Origin: Janthinobacterium sp. TND4EL3
Lineage (GTDB): Bacteria > Pseudomonadota > Gammaproteobacteria > Burkholderiales > Burkholderiaceae_D
Reading direction: 5' to 3'
Assembly (NCBI RefSeq): GCF_900156175.1
Contig: NZ_FTMV01000020.1
Coordinates: forward strand, 36,365-100,364
Length of the DNA stretch: 64,000 nt
Program-made: the position numbers and the translations under genes
Part shown: in pieces, positions 18,008 through 27,469 of the stretch
Layout of the letters: each line of letters begins with the position of its first letter
How positions within the stretch are numbered: position 1 is the first letter of the stretch
The notes under the pieces: generated by a model
What the model was told of the DNA's origin: nothing
Seen by the model: the letters and a program-made list of their open reading frames with translations, nothing else
Databases searched by the model: none

Positions 18008-19438
18008 ATGAAAACGAGTGAACAAGGCTTGCACCGCGGCCTGGGCGAGCGGCAAATCCGCCTGATGGCGTTGGGCGCTGCGATTGGCGTGGGCCTGTTT
18101 CTGGGGTCCGGCAACGCGATCAAGATGGCCGGTCCTGGCATCATGTTGTCGTACATCATCGGTGGCGCGGTCATCTTCATGATCATGCGCGCGCTGGGCG
18201 AAATGGCCGTGCACAATCCGGTGGCTGGCTCTTTCAGCCGCTATGCCCAGGATTACCTGGGACCCCTGCAAGGCTATCTGACGGGCTGGAACTACTGGTT
18301 CCTGTGGCTGGTCACGTGCGTGGCGGAAATTACCGCCGTCGCCATCTACATGGGCATCTGGTTCCCCGACGTGCCGCGCTGGATCTGGGCCCTGGCGGCC
18401 CTCGGTTCCATGGGCGCCATCAACCTGCTGGCAGTGAAAGCCTACGGCGAGTTCGAGTTCTGGTTTGCCCTGATCAAGGTGGTTACCATCATCCTGATGA
18501 TCGTCGGCGGCACGGGCATGATCATCTTCGGTCTCGGCAACGGCGGCGTGGCCGTCGGCATCTCGAACCTGTGGACGCATGGCGGTTTCTTCCCGAATGG
18601 CGCGCAGGGCGTGCTGATGTCCTTGCAGATGGTGATGTTTGCTTACCTGGGCGTGGAAATGATCGGCCTGACGGCCGGCGAAGCGGCGAACCCGAAGAAA
18701 TCGATTCCCGACGCCATCAATTCGGTGTTCTGGCGCATCCTGATTTTCTATGTCGGCGCGCTGTTCGTCATCCTGTCGATCTACCCATGGAATGAAATCG
18801 GCACCACCGGCAGCCCCTTCGTGATGACGTTCGAACGCCTGGGCATCAAGACGGCCGCCGGCATCATCAACTTCGTCGTGCTGACGGCAGCCTTGTCGTC
18901 GTGCAATGGCGGCATCTTCAGCACGGGCCGCATGCTGTACAACCTGGCGCTGCAAGGCCAGGCGCCGAAGGCGTTTGCGGAAACGACGGCCAGCGGCGTG
19001 CCGCGCCGCGCCATCCTCGTGTCCGTCGTGGCGCTGCTGCTGGGCGTGCTGCTGAACTACATGGTGCCGGAAAAAGTGTTTATCTGGGTCACCTCGATTT
19101 CCACCTTCGGCGCCGTCTGGACCTGGGGTGTGATCCTGGTCACGCAGATTCAGTTCCGCAAGACCTTGACGCCGCTGGAAATCAAGAACCTGGCCTTCCG
19201 CATGCCGTTCGCGCCGTATGGTTCCTGGATTTCGCTGGCTTTCCTGGCGCTGGTCATCGGCCTGATGGCGTATTTCCCCGATACGCGCATCGCCCTGATG
19301 GTCGGACCGGCTTGGCTGATCCTGCTGACGGTGCTGTACTACGCGTTGGGCCTGGCGCCAAAGAACAAGCGCGATGACGTGCCGCAAGGCTACGAAGCGG
19401 GCTGGCCAGCGGCCGATGCACCGCACATCAAGAAGTAA
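18008..19438 (+). CDS. Amino-acid permease, AAT family (ProY/HutT-like)
   Basis: 476 residues from the ATG at 18008, which follows GGAGACACGTA; the in-frame extension upstream crosses the terminator. Twelve hydrophobic segments are expected. The start GLHRGLGERQIRLMALGAAIGVGLFLGSGNAIKMAGPG and the segment ALGEMAVHNPVAGSFSRYAQDYLGP are the signature of the AAT family of proton-coupled amino-acid importers (proline, histidine, aromatic amino acids, GABA). Substrate is not determined by sequence alone. It ends with its own terminator. Confidence 0.88.
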   Translation: MKTSEQGLHRGLGERQIRLMALGAAIGVGLFLGSGNAIKMAGPGIMLSYIIGGAVIFMIMRALGEMAVHNPVAGSFSRYAQDYLGPLQGYLTGWNYWFLWLVTCVAEITAVAIYMGIWFPDVPRWIWALAALGSMGAINLLAVKAYGEFEFWFALIKVVTIILMIVGGTGMIIFGLGNGGVAVGISNLWTHGGFFPNGAQGVLMSLQMVMFAYLGVEMIGLTAGEAANPKKSIPDAINSVFWRILIFYVGALFVILSIYPWNEIGTTGSPFVMTFERLGIKTAAGIINFVVLTAALSSCNGGIFSTGRMLYNLALQGQAPKAFAETTASGVPRRAILVSVVALLLGVLLNYMVPEKVFIWVTSISTFGAVWTWGVILVTQIQFRKTLTPLEIKNLAFRMPFAPYGSWISLAFLALVIGLMAYFPDTRIALMVGPAWLILLTVLYYALGLAPKNKRDDVPQGYEAGWPAADAPHIKK

Positions 19439-19462
19439 TCCACCGTCGTTGAGCTGAGCGAC

Positions 19463-19500
19463 AAGCGCGTCACTGCCCCTGCAGTGGCGCGCTTTTTATT
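19463..19500 (+). terminator. Rho-independent terminator after the first permease
   Basis: AAGCGCGTCACTGC pairs with GCAGTGGCGCGCTT (one G-T wobble) around CCCT, followed by TTTTTATTT. A strong hairpin. Confidence 0.85.
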
Positions 19501-19608
19501 TCATATTGACAATTCCACGCCCCGCCAGCGCCTATGCGCGTTTCGCGGCACACGGCCGGCGTTGTTTCCTTGCATCAAAGTTCTGTTTAGCTGAGCCGGT
19601 GAAAGCCC

Positions 19609-19614
19609 TATAAT
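19609..19614 (+). promoter_or_regulatory. Candidate -10 element of the second permease
   Basis: TATAAT in GAAAGCCCTATAATCGC lies about 275 bases before the chosen start codon. No good -35 is visible. If correct, the transcript has a long leader that carries a class II palindrome at 19703-19781. Confidence 0.4.
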
Positions 19615-19702
19615 CGCTTAGTTTTCAAAATGGACGCGATCTTTCCGGTTTTTTGCCAGGTAAGTAATCGCCAGGAAATTATTGTGAATTTATAGCAAAC
19701 AG

Positions 19703-19781
19703 AAGTGGATGTGATGCAAGGCGCCCGGCGCGACGCAGTGCGAGCACTGCTAGCGATGGGTAACGCAGCAGCGCGCCACTT
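19703..19781. repeat. Class II intergenic palindrome, copy E, in the permease leader
   Basis: AAGTGG (19703-19708) and CCACTT (19776-19781) enclose a core with GCAAGGCGC near one end and GTAACGCAGCAGCGCG near the other, the class II hallmarks. An inner stem GCAGTGC/GCACTGC lies at 19735-19750. Unlike the other copies it is not next to a stop codon. The remainder of 19501-19887 shows no gene. Confidence 0.6.
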
Positions 19782-19887
19782 ATGGAAGCTAGAAAACACA
19801 AGAATTTATTGGGGGTTACTCAAGGCCGGAGCGCTATTTGTTTTTACCCGTCGTACGAAAATACGTATGCCTCATAAAGGAAGTCTA

Positions 19888-21360
19888 GTGAGCCAAACCC
19901 TGGTCCAGAAACTCTGCCGCACCAAGCCGATCGATACCACGGTCGAGTATGGTGAAGGCCTCAGCAGCAGCGGCTTGAGCCGCTCCATCGGCCTGTTTTC
20001 CCTCACCATGATCGGCGTCGGCGCCACCATCGGCACGGGCATCTTCTTTACCATGGTCGAGGCCGTGCCCAAGGCGGGCCCGTCGGTCGTCCTGTCGTTC
20101 CTGATCGCCGCCATCACGGCCGGCCTGACGGCCCTGTGCTATGCGGAGCTGTCGTTCCGCATCCCCGCCTCCGGCTCCTCGTATTCGTTTGCCTACGCCA
20201 CCGTGGGCGAGTTTCTTGCCTTCATCATGGCCGCCTGCTTGCTGCTCGAATACGGCTTGGCGGGCAGTGCCGTGGCCATTGGCTGGTCGTCCTATCTGAA
20301 TAATTTCCTGGAAAACGCGTTTGGCTGGCACATCCCCGAGATGCTGCGCACGCCGATGATCGTTTCCGGCCCGCATGGCATGGAGTTTCACTCTGGCCAC
20401 ATCAACCTGCCGCCCATCTTCTTGATCTGCATGTGCGGCTTCTTGCTGCTGCGCGGCGCCAAGGAATCGGCCCTGATGAACGCCATCATGGTCATCATCA
20501 AGCTGGCGATTCTCGTGTTTTTCATCGTCATCGCGTTTTCCGGTTTTAATGCCGACAATTTCTTCCCCTTCTTCAATGCCGACAACAGCAAGGGCTTTGC
20601 CGGCATGACGGGCGTCACGGCGGCGGCTGGCACCGTGTTCTTCTCCTTTATCGGCCTCGATACGGTGGCAACGGCCGGCGACGAAGTGAAAAATCCCACG
20701 CGCAATGTGCCGCGCGGCATCCTCGGCGCCTTGCTGATCGTTACCGTGTTTTACCTGCTGGTGGCCGTGGCTGCCCTCGGTGCGCAACAGGCGAAATTGT
20801 TCGAAGGCCAGGAAGCGGGCCTGGCGGTGATCCTGCAAAACGTCACGGGCAAGACCTGGCCTGCGCTCGTGCTGTCGGCCGGTGCCGTCATTTCCGTCTT
20901 CAGCGTGACCCTGGTGACGATCTACGGCCAGACGCGCATCCTGTTTGCCGTCAGCCGCGACGGCCTGATCCCGAAATCGTTCCAGAAAATCCACCCGCGC
21001 ACCCTGGTGCCTGTCAGCAATACCATCATCGTCTGCCTGGTGGTGGCCGTGGTGGCCGGTTCCGTCGATGCGACTTACCTGTGGGACATGGTCAGCATCG
21101 GCACCCTGACGGCTTTCATGGTGGTCTCGATCGCCGTGCCCGTGCTGCGCCACAAGCAGGGCGCCAACCGCATCGAAGGCTTCAGCGTGCCGTTCGGCCC
21201 CTACGTGATACCGGGCCTGAGCGTGCTGGCTTGCCTGTACATCATGCGCGACTTGCCGCATACGACGTTTGTCGTGTTCAGCGTGTGGATGGCGGTCACG
21301 GTGGCCATTTATTTCCTGTACAGCATGCGGCATTCGCACCTGGGCAAGAAGGCCCGCTAA
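19888..21360 (+). CDS. Amino-acid permease, APC superfamily (CAT-like)
   Basis: 490 residues from a GTG at 19888. I prefer it because AAAGGAAG lies four bases upstream; an in-frame ATG at 19867 would put that ribosome site inside the gene. The protein has about twelve membrane segments, beginning LSRSIGLFSLTMIGVGATIGTGIFFTMVEAVPKAGPS, and continues with LTALCYAELSFRIPASGSSYSFAYATVGE, which is typical of cationic amino-acid transporter-like members of the APC superfamily. An arginine or other basic amino acid substrate would fit the AST operon nearby, but this is speculation. Confidence 0.85.
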   Translation: MSQTLVQKLCRTKPIDTTVEYGEGLSSSGLSRSIGLFSLTMIGVGATIGTGIFFTMVEAVPKAGPSVVLSFLIAAITAGLTALCYAELSFRIPASGSSYSFAYATVGEFLAFIMAACLLLEYGLAGSAVAIGWSSYLNNFLENAFGWHIPEMLRTPMIVSGPHGMEFHSGHINLPPIFLICMCGFLLLRGAKESALMNAIMVIIKLAILVFFIVIAFSGFNADNFFPFFNADNSKGFAGMTGVTAAAGTVFFSFIGLDTVATAGDEVKNPTRNVPRGILGALLIVTVFYLLVAVAALGAQQAKLFEGQEAGLAVILQNVTGKTWPALVLSAGAVISVFSVTLVTIYGQTRILFAVSRDGLIPKSFQKIHPRTLVPVSNTIIVCLVVAVVAGSVDATYLWDMVSIGTLTAFMVVSIAVPVLRHKQGANRIEGFSVPFGPYVIPGLSVLACLYIMRDLPHTTFVVFSVWMAVTVAIYFLYSMRHSHLGKKAR

Positions 21361-21378
21361 TGCAGCCTGTTCCATCTA

Positions 21379-21409
21379 AAACCGCCGCGCTTGCCGGCGG
21401 TTTTTTTTA
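21379..21409 (+). terminator. Rho-independent terminator after the second permease
   Basis: ACCGCCG and CGGCGGT flank a short CGCTTGC loop, followed by eight T residues. The upstream A-run could also allow weak leftward function, but no leftward gene ends here. Confidence 0.9.
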
Positions 21410-21427
21410 TTTCTAACCGGAATTTAC

Positions 21428-23377
21428 ATGATGAAAATAACTGATCTGGCCGCTTGCGGCTTGCTGGCAAGCAGTCTTCTTGGCAGCGCAGCGCAGGCTG
21501 CTCCTGCCGCCGAGCCGGCATTGCGCGACTATCGCGCCGTCGCCCTGTCGGCCAATGGCCAGCGCATCGCCGCCATCGAATCGAGCAAGGCGGGCGAGCC
21601 GCCGCAGCGTCCGCATGCGGCCATCGTCGTGCGCGACGCCGCCAACGGCACCATCGTGCAGCAATTCGACCCGTGCGCCGTGTGTTCCTACGACAAGCCC
21701 AACTGGTCGCCCGATGGCAGGCAACTGGCCTTTGTCGGCTACGACGCCAAGGCGGGCACGGCGCATCTGTACCTGGCCACGATGACACAGGCGCAGACGC
21801 GCGTGTTGACCAGTATCAAAGGCGTGGCCAGCACGGCGCGCTGGTCGCCCGACGGCACGCAGCTGGCCTTGCTCGCCACAGTGGGCGCGCGCAAGCTGGC
21901 CGGCGCCGTGGAAGCGGGTGTGCGCCAGGTGGGCGAAGTGGGCAGCGAAGACGATGCCCAGCGCATCGGCGTCGTGCCTGTCAGCGGCGGCGAGCTGCGC
22001 CTGCTGTCACCCGCCGACACCTATGTGTATGAATATAATTGGACGCCCGATGGCCGTGGTTTTGTCGCCACCAGCGCGCAGGGCAATGGCGACAGTAACT
22101 GGTGGGTGGCCAAGCTCAGCCATATCGACGCCGCCACGGGCGTCCTGCGCGTGGTGGCCGCCCCTGCCATGCAGCTGAATCTGCCTTCCGTTTCACCTGA
22201 CGGCAAGACGGTGGCCTTCATCGGTGGCCTGATGAGCGACTTCGGCGTCACAGGCGGCGATCTCTACACGGTGCCGCTGGCCGGCGGCACGCCGCGCAAT
22301 CTCACGCCAGACTATCGTGGCACCTTCAATGGCGTCGTCTGGCGCGGCGCCGGCTTGCTGGCAACGGCCTTGATCGATTCGCAGCTGGCGCTCGTGCCTG
22401 TCGATGCGCAAACGGGTCCCGCCCAGCCCGTGCTGCTCGGAGAACTGAGCAGCGGCGGCAGCGATGGGCGTCTGTCGTTCAGCGCCGACGGCCGGCGCGC
22501 CGCCGCAGCACAGCAGGACTTTACGCATGCGGCCCACTTGGTGGCCGGCCCCGTGGGCCAGTTGAAGAAGATTACGCATGACAATGATCACTTCACACCT
22601 CAGCTGAGCGTGCAAAACGTGGGCTGGACCAATGAGCAATACCAGGTGCAGGGCTGGTTGCTGGGGCCGATGAAGGTCGAGGCGGGCAAGCAGTATCCGA
22701 TGATCGTCAACGTGCATGGCGGTCCCGCAGCAGCGGCCTCGCCGCACTACGTGGAAGCCGGCGGACAGATCCAGGAATTCACGGATAAAGGCTATTTCAT
22801 CTTCCTGCCCAACCCGCGCGGCAGCTTTGGCCAGGGCCAGGCATTTACGCGCGCCAATATGGCCGACTTTGGCGGCGGCGACTGGCGCGACATCCTGGCC
22901 GGCATCGATGCTGTCCTGAAGGTGGCGCCCGTCGATGGTCAGCGCCTGGGCCTGATCGGCCATTCGTATGGCGGCTTCATGACCATGTGGGGCGTCACGC
23001 ACAGCGACCGCTTCAAGGCGGCCGTGGCCGGCGCGGGCGTGTCGAACTGGATCAGTTACTATGGCCAGAACGGCATCAACCAGTGGATGATCCCCTTCTT
23101 CGGCGCCTCCGCGTATGACAAGCCCGAGGTCTACCGCCGTGCCTCGCCCATCGAATCGATCAAGGCAGCGAAGACGCCCACCCTGATCTACGTGGGCGAG
23201 CGCGACGTGGAAACGCCGGCCGCCCAGTCGCTGGAATTCTGGCACGGCTTGCGCGCCATGGGCGTGCCGTCCAGCCTGTTCATCTACGACGGCGAAGGCC
23301 ATTCCTTCCGCAAGCCCGAGCACCAGCGCGACCTGCGCCAGCGCACCCTGGCGTGGTTTGAGCGTTATCTGAAATAA
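21428..23377 (+). CDS. S9 family prolyl-oligopeptidase-like serine peptidase, exported
   Basis: 649 residues. A signal peptide (MMKITDLAACGLLASSLLGSAAQA) is followed by a beta-propeller with WSPDG repeats (PNWSPDGRQLAF, ARWSPDGTQLAL, YNWTPDGRGF) and a C-terminal alpha/beta-hydrolase domain from about residue 400. The triad is visible: Ser in GHSYGGFMTMW, Asp in YVGERDVETPA and His in EGHSFRKPEHQ. Members release dipeptides or acylated amino acids from peptides. The location should be periplasmic or outside the cell. It ends ten bases from the convergent YccS-like gene. Confidence 0.9.
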   Translation: MMKITDLAACGLLASSLLGSAAQAAPAAEPALRDYRAVALSANGQRIAAIESSKAGEPPQRPHAAIVVRDAANGTIVQQFDPCAVCSYDKPNWSPDGRQLAFVGYDAKAGTAHLYLATMTQAQTRVLTSIKGVASTARWSPDGTQLALLATVGARKLAGAVEAGVRQVGEVGSEDDAQRIGVVPVSGGELRLLSPADTYVYEYNWTPDGRGFVATSAQGNGDSNWWVAKLSHIDAATGVLRVVAAPAMQLNLPSVSPDGKTVAFIGGLMSDFGVTGGDLYTVPLAGGTPRNLTPDYRGTFNGVVWRGAGLLATALIDSQLALVPVDAQTGPAQPVLLGELSSGGSDGRLSFSADGRRAAAAQQDFTHAAHLVAGPVGQLKKITHDNDHFTPQLSVQNVGWTNEQYQVQGWLLGPMKVEAGKQYPMIVNVHGGPAAAASPHYVEAGGQIQEFTDKGYFIFLPNPRGSFGQGQAFTRANMADFGGGDWRDILAGIDAVLKVAPVDGQRLGLIGHSYGGFMTMWGVTHSDRFKAAVAGAGVSNWISYYGQNGINQWMIPFFGASAYDKPEVYRRASPIESIKAAKTPTLIYVGERDVETPAAQSLEFWHGLRAMGVPSSLFIYDGEGHSFRKPEHQRDLRQRTLAWFERYLK

Positions 23378-23387
23378 GCTGGCAGCC

Positions 23388-25538
23388 TTAGCGCGGCGCC
23401 ACAATATGCACGATCGCCGCGCTATGTATCACGATCTTGTCCGCATCTGCCTGCAACAATCGGATGCGCCTTTTGACGAGCGGCCAGCCCGACCAGGCCA
23501 CGTCGCTGATGGGCGGTGCGGCAGCGCTAGCCTGCGGCGCGCTGATGGCGGTCTTGTTGTCGAGCTGGTCCAGCGCGCGCGACAGGGTCAAACACACTTG
23601 CGTATGGCTGTGGCCAAGCAGGGCGTTGACGGGCGCGACGGGCAGCTGGCTGGCGTGGCGCCCCAGGATGGAGCGCAGCGCCGCCACGTGGGCCACCAAC
23701 AGGTAATTTTGCACGATGAACAGGTTGATGTCTTCCACGGCCCGCTGCTTGCTGGCCGGTTCATCGAGCATGCGCACCAGCGCCGAGCTGAGCGCTGCCA
23801 GGCTGTCCATCAGGCGCTTGCGCTCGATACGGTAGGCAAAGTCGTCAAAATATTTTCCCTGCAGCAATTCGAAACTGGCTTGCATATACGACAGGTTGAC
23901 GTTGAGAACCTGGCGCACGAGCCGTGGCAGGCTCTGGTATTCCCAGTTGGCCAGCACGAAGCTGAACACGGTGGCGACCGCCGCGCCGATCAGGGTATCG
24001 ATCAGGCGCTCGCTGACGAGGTTCGGGTTGCTGGGCGCCACCAGGTGCATTTGCAGCAAGATCATCAGGCTCACGGCAATGGCCGTGTAGCGGTAGCGCA
24101 GATAGATGAAGGTGGGCGTGGCGACGATGGAGAGAAATAAAATGGCCATCAGCACGATATTGCTGTGCACGAAGCGGATCACGATGGCCGTGATGACGCA
24201 GCCGATGATGGTGCCGATGATGCGGTCGGCGCGGCGCTGGCGCGTCATGCTGAACGTGGGGCGCAGGATGATGACGATGGTCAAGACGATCCAGTAGCTG
24301 TGCGCCGCATACGGCAGCCAGTGGCCGATCAGTAATCCCACCGAGATGGCCATCGACACGCGCAGGGCGAAGCGGAACACGGGCGAATCCAGGCGCAGAT
24401 TCGACAGCAGGGTCTTCAGTTCGTATTTCTGCTGCGACAGGAAGGGCGCCATGTCGGCGCCGCTCCAGAATGGCACGTCGGCATAGACTTTTTGCGTGGC
24501 CAGATGCAGCTCGGCGATCATTTTTAAAATGGCGCGGATCTTGTTGCGCTGCGCGCGCAAGGTGGCCAGCGCTTCCTGCGCGTTTTCTCCCTTCGCCTGC
24601 AGGCGGGCAATTTCTCCTTCGATATCGGCCCATTCCTTGTCGTAGCTGATCTGTGCATACGAGGCGCGCTTGCGCGTGACGGCATAGGCCACGGATTCGA
24701 TATCGCGCGCCGCCTTGTAGGCCAGGTCGTGCAGGGATTTCAAGACATCGGAGTCGGCCAGGTGCTGGCGCAGCAGCGCGTAATCCGTGTGCGTGGAGAG
24801 GATCAGTTCATACAAATCGAGCATGCACACGTGCACCTGCACGACGATCGCGTCCTTGCTGTTCTTGTGGCTGCGCAAGATCAAATCACGCGATGCCTGC
24901 TGGCGGTCGGCCAACAGGCTTTGGTGGCGCACCAGCTTGTTGAATTGCTCCGTCAGGTTAAAACGCGTGTCGTAGAAATCGGCCTTGATGTCGATGTAGG
25001 CGGCCAGTTCGAACAGGGCTTCGGCCAGCACTTGCTGCTTGATGCGGTGGCGCAAGACCCAGGCGATGGCCATGGCGTAGGCCAGATAGATCAATCCCCC
25101 CAGCATGAACAGGCCCGCGTGGTGAAACGATTGCTGCCACGTCATCTGATGCTCCATCGACATGGTCATGATGAACAGGGCGGCCAGTTGCAAGGGCATG
25201 GATTTCTTGCCGTACACTACCATCATGCTGGCGAGGAAACTGACCAGCACGAGCACCGTCATCAGCAGCCACTGCACGGGACCGCACAGGCTGATCAACA
25301 AGGTGACGGCGCTGCACAGCAGCACGGAGGCCAGCATTTCGTTGAACTTGTGGCGCAGGGGGCTGGGCATGTCCATCAGGGTCGTGCACAGGGCGCCGAT
25401 GCACACCGTCATGGCGGTGGCGCTGTCGCTGATTTCCTGGGTCAGCAAGGCCAGGCCCACCAGGCCGATGGCCACGCGCAAGCCCAGGTAAAAATAATGG
25501 CTGTAAATAAAGGTGCGCAGGTTCAGTGCGTAGTGCAT
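23388..25538 (-). CDS. YccS-like FUSC family membrane protein
   Basis: 716 residues from the ATG at 25538, preceded by AAGGTAATCCC; an ATG eight codons upstream would contain that ribosome site. Two clusters of membrane segments (about 10-170 and 395-520) flank and precede long cytoplasmic helical regions, the YccS plus FUSC_2 architecture. Relatives include YccS/YhfK and the p-hydroxybenzoic acid efflux protein AaeB. A role in aromatic acid or other small-molecule efflux is a family-based guess; no membrane-fusion partner gene is adjacent. Confidence 0.85.
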   Translation of the reverse strand: MHYALNLRTFIYSHYFYLGLRVAIGLVGLALLTQEISDSATAMTVCIGALCTTLMDMPSPLRHKFNEMLASVLLCSAVTLLISLCGPVQWLLMTVLVLVSFLASMMVVYGKKSMPLQLAALFIMTMSMEHQMTWQQSFHHAGLFMLGGLIYLAYAMAIAWVLRHRIKQQVLAEALFELAAYIDIKADFYDTRFNLTEQFNKLVRHQSLLADRQQASRDLILRSHKNSKDAIVVQVHVCMLDLYELILSTHTDYALLRQHLADSDVLKSLHDLAYKAARDIESVAYAVTRKRASYAQISYDKEWADIEGEIARLQAKGENAQEALATLRAQRNKIRAILKMIAELHLATQKVYADVPFWSGADMAPFLSQQKYELKTLLSNLRLDSPVFRFALRVSMAISVGLLIGHWLPYAAHSYWIVLTIVIILRPTFSMTRQRRADRIIGTIIGCVITAIVIRFVHSNIVLMAILFLSIVATPTFIYLRYRYTAIAVSLMILLQMHLVAPSNPNLVSERLIDTLIGAAVATVFSFVLANWEYQSLPRLVRQVLNVNLSYMQASFELLQGKYFDDFAYRIERKRLMDSLAALSSALVRMLDEPASKQRAVEDINLFIVQNYLLVAHVAALRSILGRHASQLPVAPVNALLGHSHTQVCLTLSRALDQLDNKTAISAPQASAAAPPISDVAWSGWPLVKRRIRLLQADADKIVIHSAAIVHIVAPR

Positions 25539-25569
25539 GGGATTACCTTGTGGGTAGGGCACAGAAAGA

Positions 25570-25600
25570 GGCGCCGCACCGGGGTCTCCGGTGCGGCGCC
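25570..25600 (-). terminator. Perfect hairpin after the M14 carboxypeptidase gene
   Basis: GGCGCCGCACCGG and CCGGTGCGGCGCC form thirteen perfect pairs around GGTCT. On the leftward strand it is followed only by TCTTTCTGT, so it is a weak terminator or a 3'-end stabilising hairpin. Confidence 0.55.
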
Positions 25601-25628
25601 AGGATGTTGCAGTCGCTACAGCCTTGAT

Positions 25629-27317
25629 TTACATCAGGGCAATGACGGGATATCTCCGCCACTCGGGTTCGGCAAAGCGTTGGCAGTGTTCAAAAATGAA
25701 GTCGAGCACGGCTTCCTGATTGCTCAGCAAGGCCGGATTCGCTGCTTTCCATTCGGCAAACTTGGCCGCCAGTGCGGGTTCGTCGCGCAGCAGTTCGGAC
25801 GCCATGTCTTCGAACACATAATCGGAGAACGCTTCCTTTTTCTCCAGCACGCTGTTGAAGAAGCCCCAGCGGAAGAAGCTGTCGTGCGCCTCGGGTTCCA
25901 GTGTTTCCACGGCATAGCGCGCGTTGTCCTGGTCCAGGCTGATGACATAGTCGCCCGCCTGCAAGGTGAACTGTCCCGTGCGCGCTTCCAGTTCCACCGT
26001 ATCGTGGAACATGTGGCCTTCGTAGGCCGTGGCGCGCGTGCCGACGTTGGCGATATGGTAGTAGCGCGCCGTTACCGTCTGTTCGGCGGTGATACGACTC
26101 ATTTCGACGCCATTCCAGCGCAGCCGCTCGATGACTTCGCGCCAGGCTTGCGGCACGACATAGGCTTTCGGCGCAGCCACGGTGACGTCCGCATCGAAGC
26201 GGTTGTAGTAGGCGATATCGCGTTCCCACGGCTGCGAGCGGTCGTACGACAGGCGCTGGTAGTCGCCCAGGATACTCGGCGTGTATTTTGCCGCATAGCC
26301 CTTGAAGGGGAAGGTCGACGGTTGCGCTTCGTTCATGCTCCAGTGGATGGGCCATTCGGCTTGCGTGCGTCCCGCCGCCTTGGCTTGCGCGCGCAGTTGC
26401 CTGATCTGCTCGCCGTGCTCGATGGTAAAGGCCATGGTGATGTCGAGCAGGGCGCGCATGGACGCGTAGCGGTCGGCAAACGGCTTGAGCATGTGCGTTT
26501 CCGGCATGAAACCGATGACGTGATGCAGGGCCGCAAAACCGGTCGAGAAACGCGGTACTTCGAGGAATTCGGCGATGCCGTGGTCGGGGCTGTCCTTGAC
26601 GGGATTGACGTACGGGCAGGTGGGCCAGCCGGCGCTTTCCATCTGCGCAAAGATGTGCGGCAGCATGGTGTCTTGCAGGAAGGGACCGAGGCCATTGCCC
26701 AGCTTGTCCGTCTGCGTGTGGATCAGGGTCATCGTGTACGGGTAGTCGGCGCCGTTCGACGTGTGCGTGTCGACCATCACGTCCGGGTCCCAGCTGGCCA
26801 GCAGGCGGTTGAACACTTGTGCGTTCAGGCTGTCGCATTTGATGAAATCGCGGTTCAGGTCCAGGTGGCGGCTGTTGCCGCGGAAACCGAATTGCTCCGG
26901 GCCATCCTGGTTCACGCGCGAGGTGTTGGCGCGGTTCAGGCTGCCGTCGACGTTGTAGATCGGAATGAACAGCAGCACGGTGCTGCCCAGCGCGGCCAGG
27001 CGCTCCGGCTGCGTGCACAGGTCGCGCACGATGGCCATGCAGGCGTCGATGCCTTCCGGCTCGCCCGGGTGGATGCCGTTATTATTGAAGAACACGGTGC
27101 GGCCCGCGCGCTTGATTTGCTCGCGGTCAAACACGCCGTCCGCGCTGACGACGCCAGCGTGGATGGGCACGCCCGAGTCGGACAGGCCGATCTGTTCGAA
27201 GTGCAGCACCTGCGGATAGCGTGCGGCGAGATCTTGATAGAAGGTGATGCATTCCAGCCAGGTCGTGGTCTGGTTGTGGTTACCGAGTTCGTAGGTCGTG
27301 CGCAAGTCTGGTGGCAT
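25629..27317 (-). CDS. M14 family zinc carboxypeptidase
   Basis: 562 residues. Zinc ligands of the carboxypeptidase A fold appear in NNNGIHPGEPEGIDA (HxxE) and, about 120 residues later, in MVDTHTSNGADY. The N-terminal region (LECITFYQDLAARYPQVLHFEQIGLSDSGVPIH) is the usual start of the M14 catalytic domain. No signal peptide is visible, so it is probably cytoplasmic. The C-terminal 200 residues include a segment rich in acidic and aromatic residues with no assignment. The start has no clear ribosome site and a nearby alternative cannot be excluded. Confidence 0.85.
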   Translation of the reverse strand: MPPDLRTTYELGNHNQTTTWLECITFYQDLAARYPQVLHFEQIGLSDSGVPIHAGVVSADGVFDREQIKRAGRTVFFNNNGIHPGEPEGIDACMAIVRDLCTQPERLAALGSTVLLFIPIYNVDGSLNRANTSRVNQDGPEQFGFRGNSRHLDLNRDFIKCDSLNAQVFNRLLASWDPDVMVDTHTSNGADYPYTMTLIHTQTDKLGNGLGPFLQDTMLPHIFAQMESAGWPTCPYVNPVKDSPDHGIAEFLEVPRFSTGFAALHHVIGFMPETHMLKPFADRYASMRALLDITMAFTIEHGEQIRQLRAQAKAAGRTQAEWPIHWSMNEAQPSTFPFKGYAAKYTPSILGDYQRLSYDRSQPWERDIAYYNRFDADVTVAAPKAYVVPQAWREVIERLRWNGVEMSRITAEQTVTARYYHIANVGTRATAYEGHMFHDTVELEARTGQFTLQAGDYVISLDQDNARYAVETLEPEAHDSFFRWGFFNSVLEKKEAFSDYVFEDMASELLRDEPALAAKFAEWKAANPALLSNQEAVLDFIFEHCQRFAEPEWRRYPVIALM

Positions 27318-27469
27318 AGCGGTCTGAGTCTGGGAGGGGGAAGGCGCGCTGGGTAAGTACGCCCGCTAGGGGCCAATTGTAGCACCGGCGCCCTGGCCTT
27401 GATGCGCAACAGCAGGTGATCGCCGGACTTGTGTTATGAATACGTTTCAGGCGCAAGGATGGAGGTGGC

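Noticed and set aside
19609..19887. An amino-acid riboswitch in the permease leader
   Set aside because: I could not match lysine, glycine or other known aptamer cores; the structure is better explained by a dispersed palindrome.
24729..27356. An 875-codon rightward open frame opposite the YccS-like and M14 genes
   Set aside because: Antisense to two clear protein families, composition typical of a shadow frame, and no domain.
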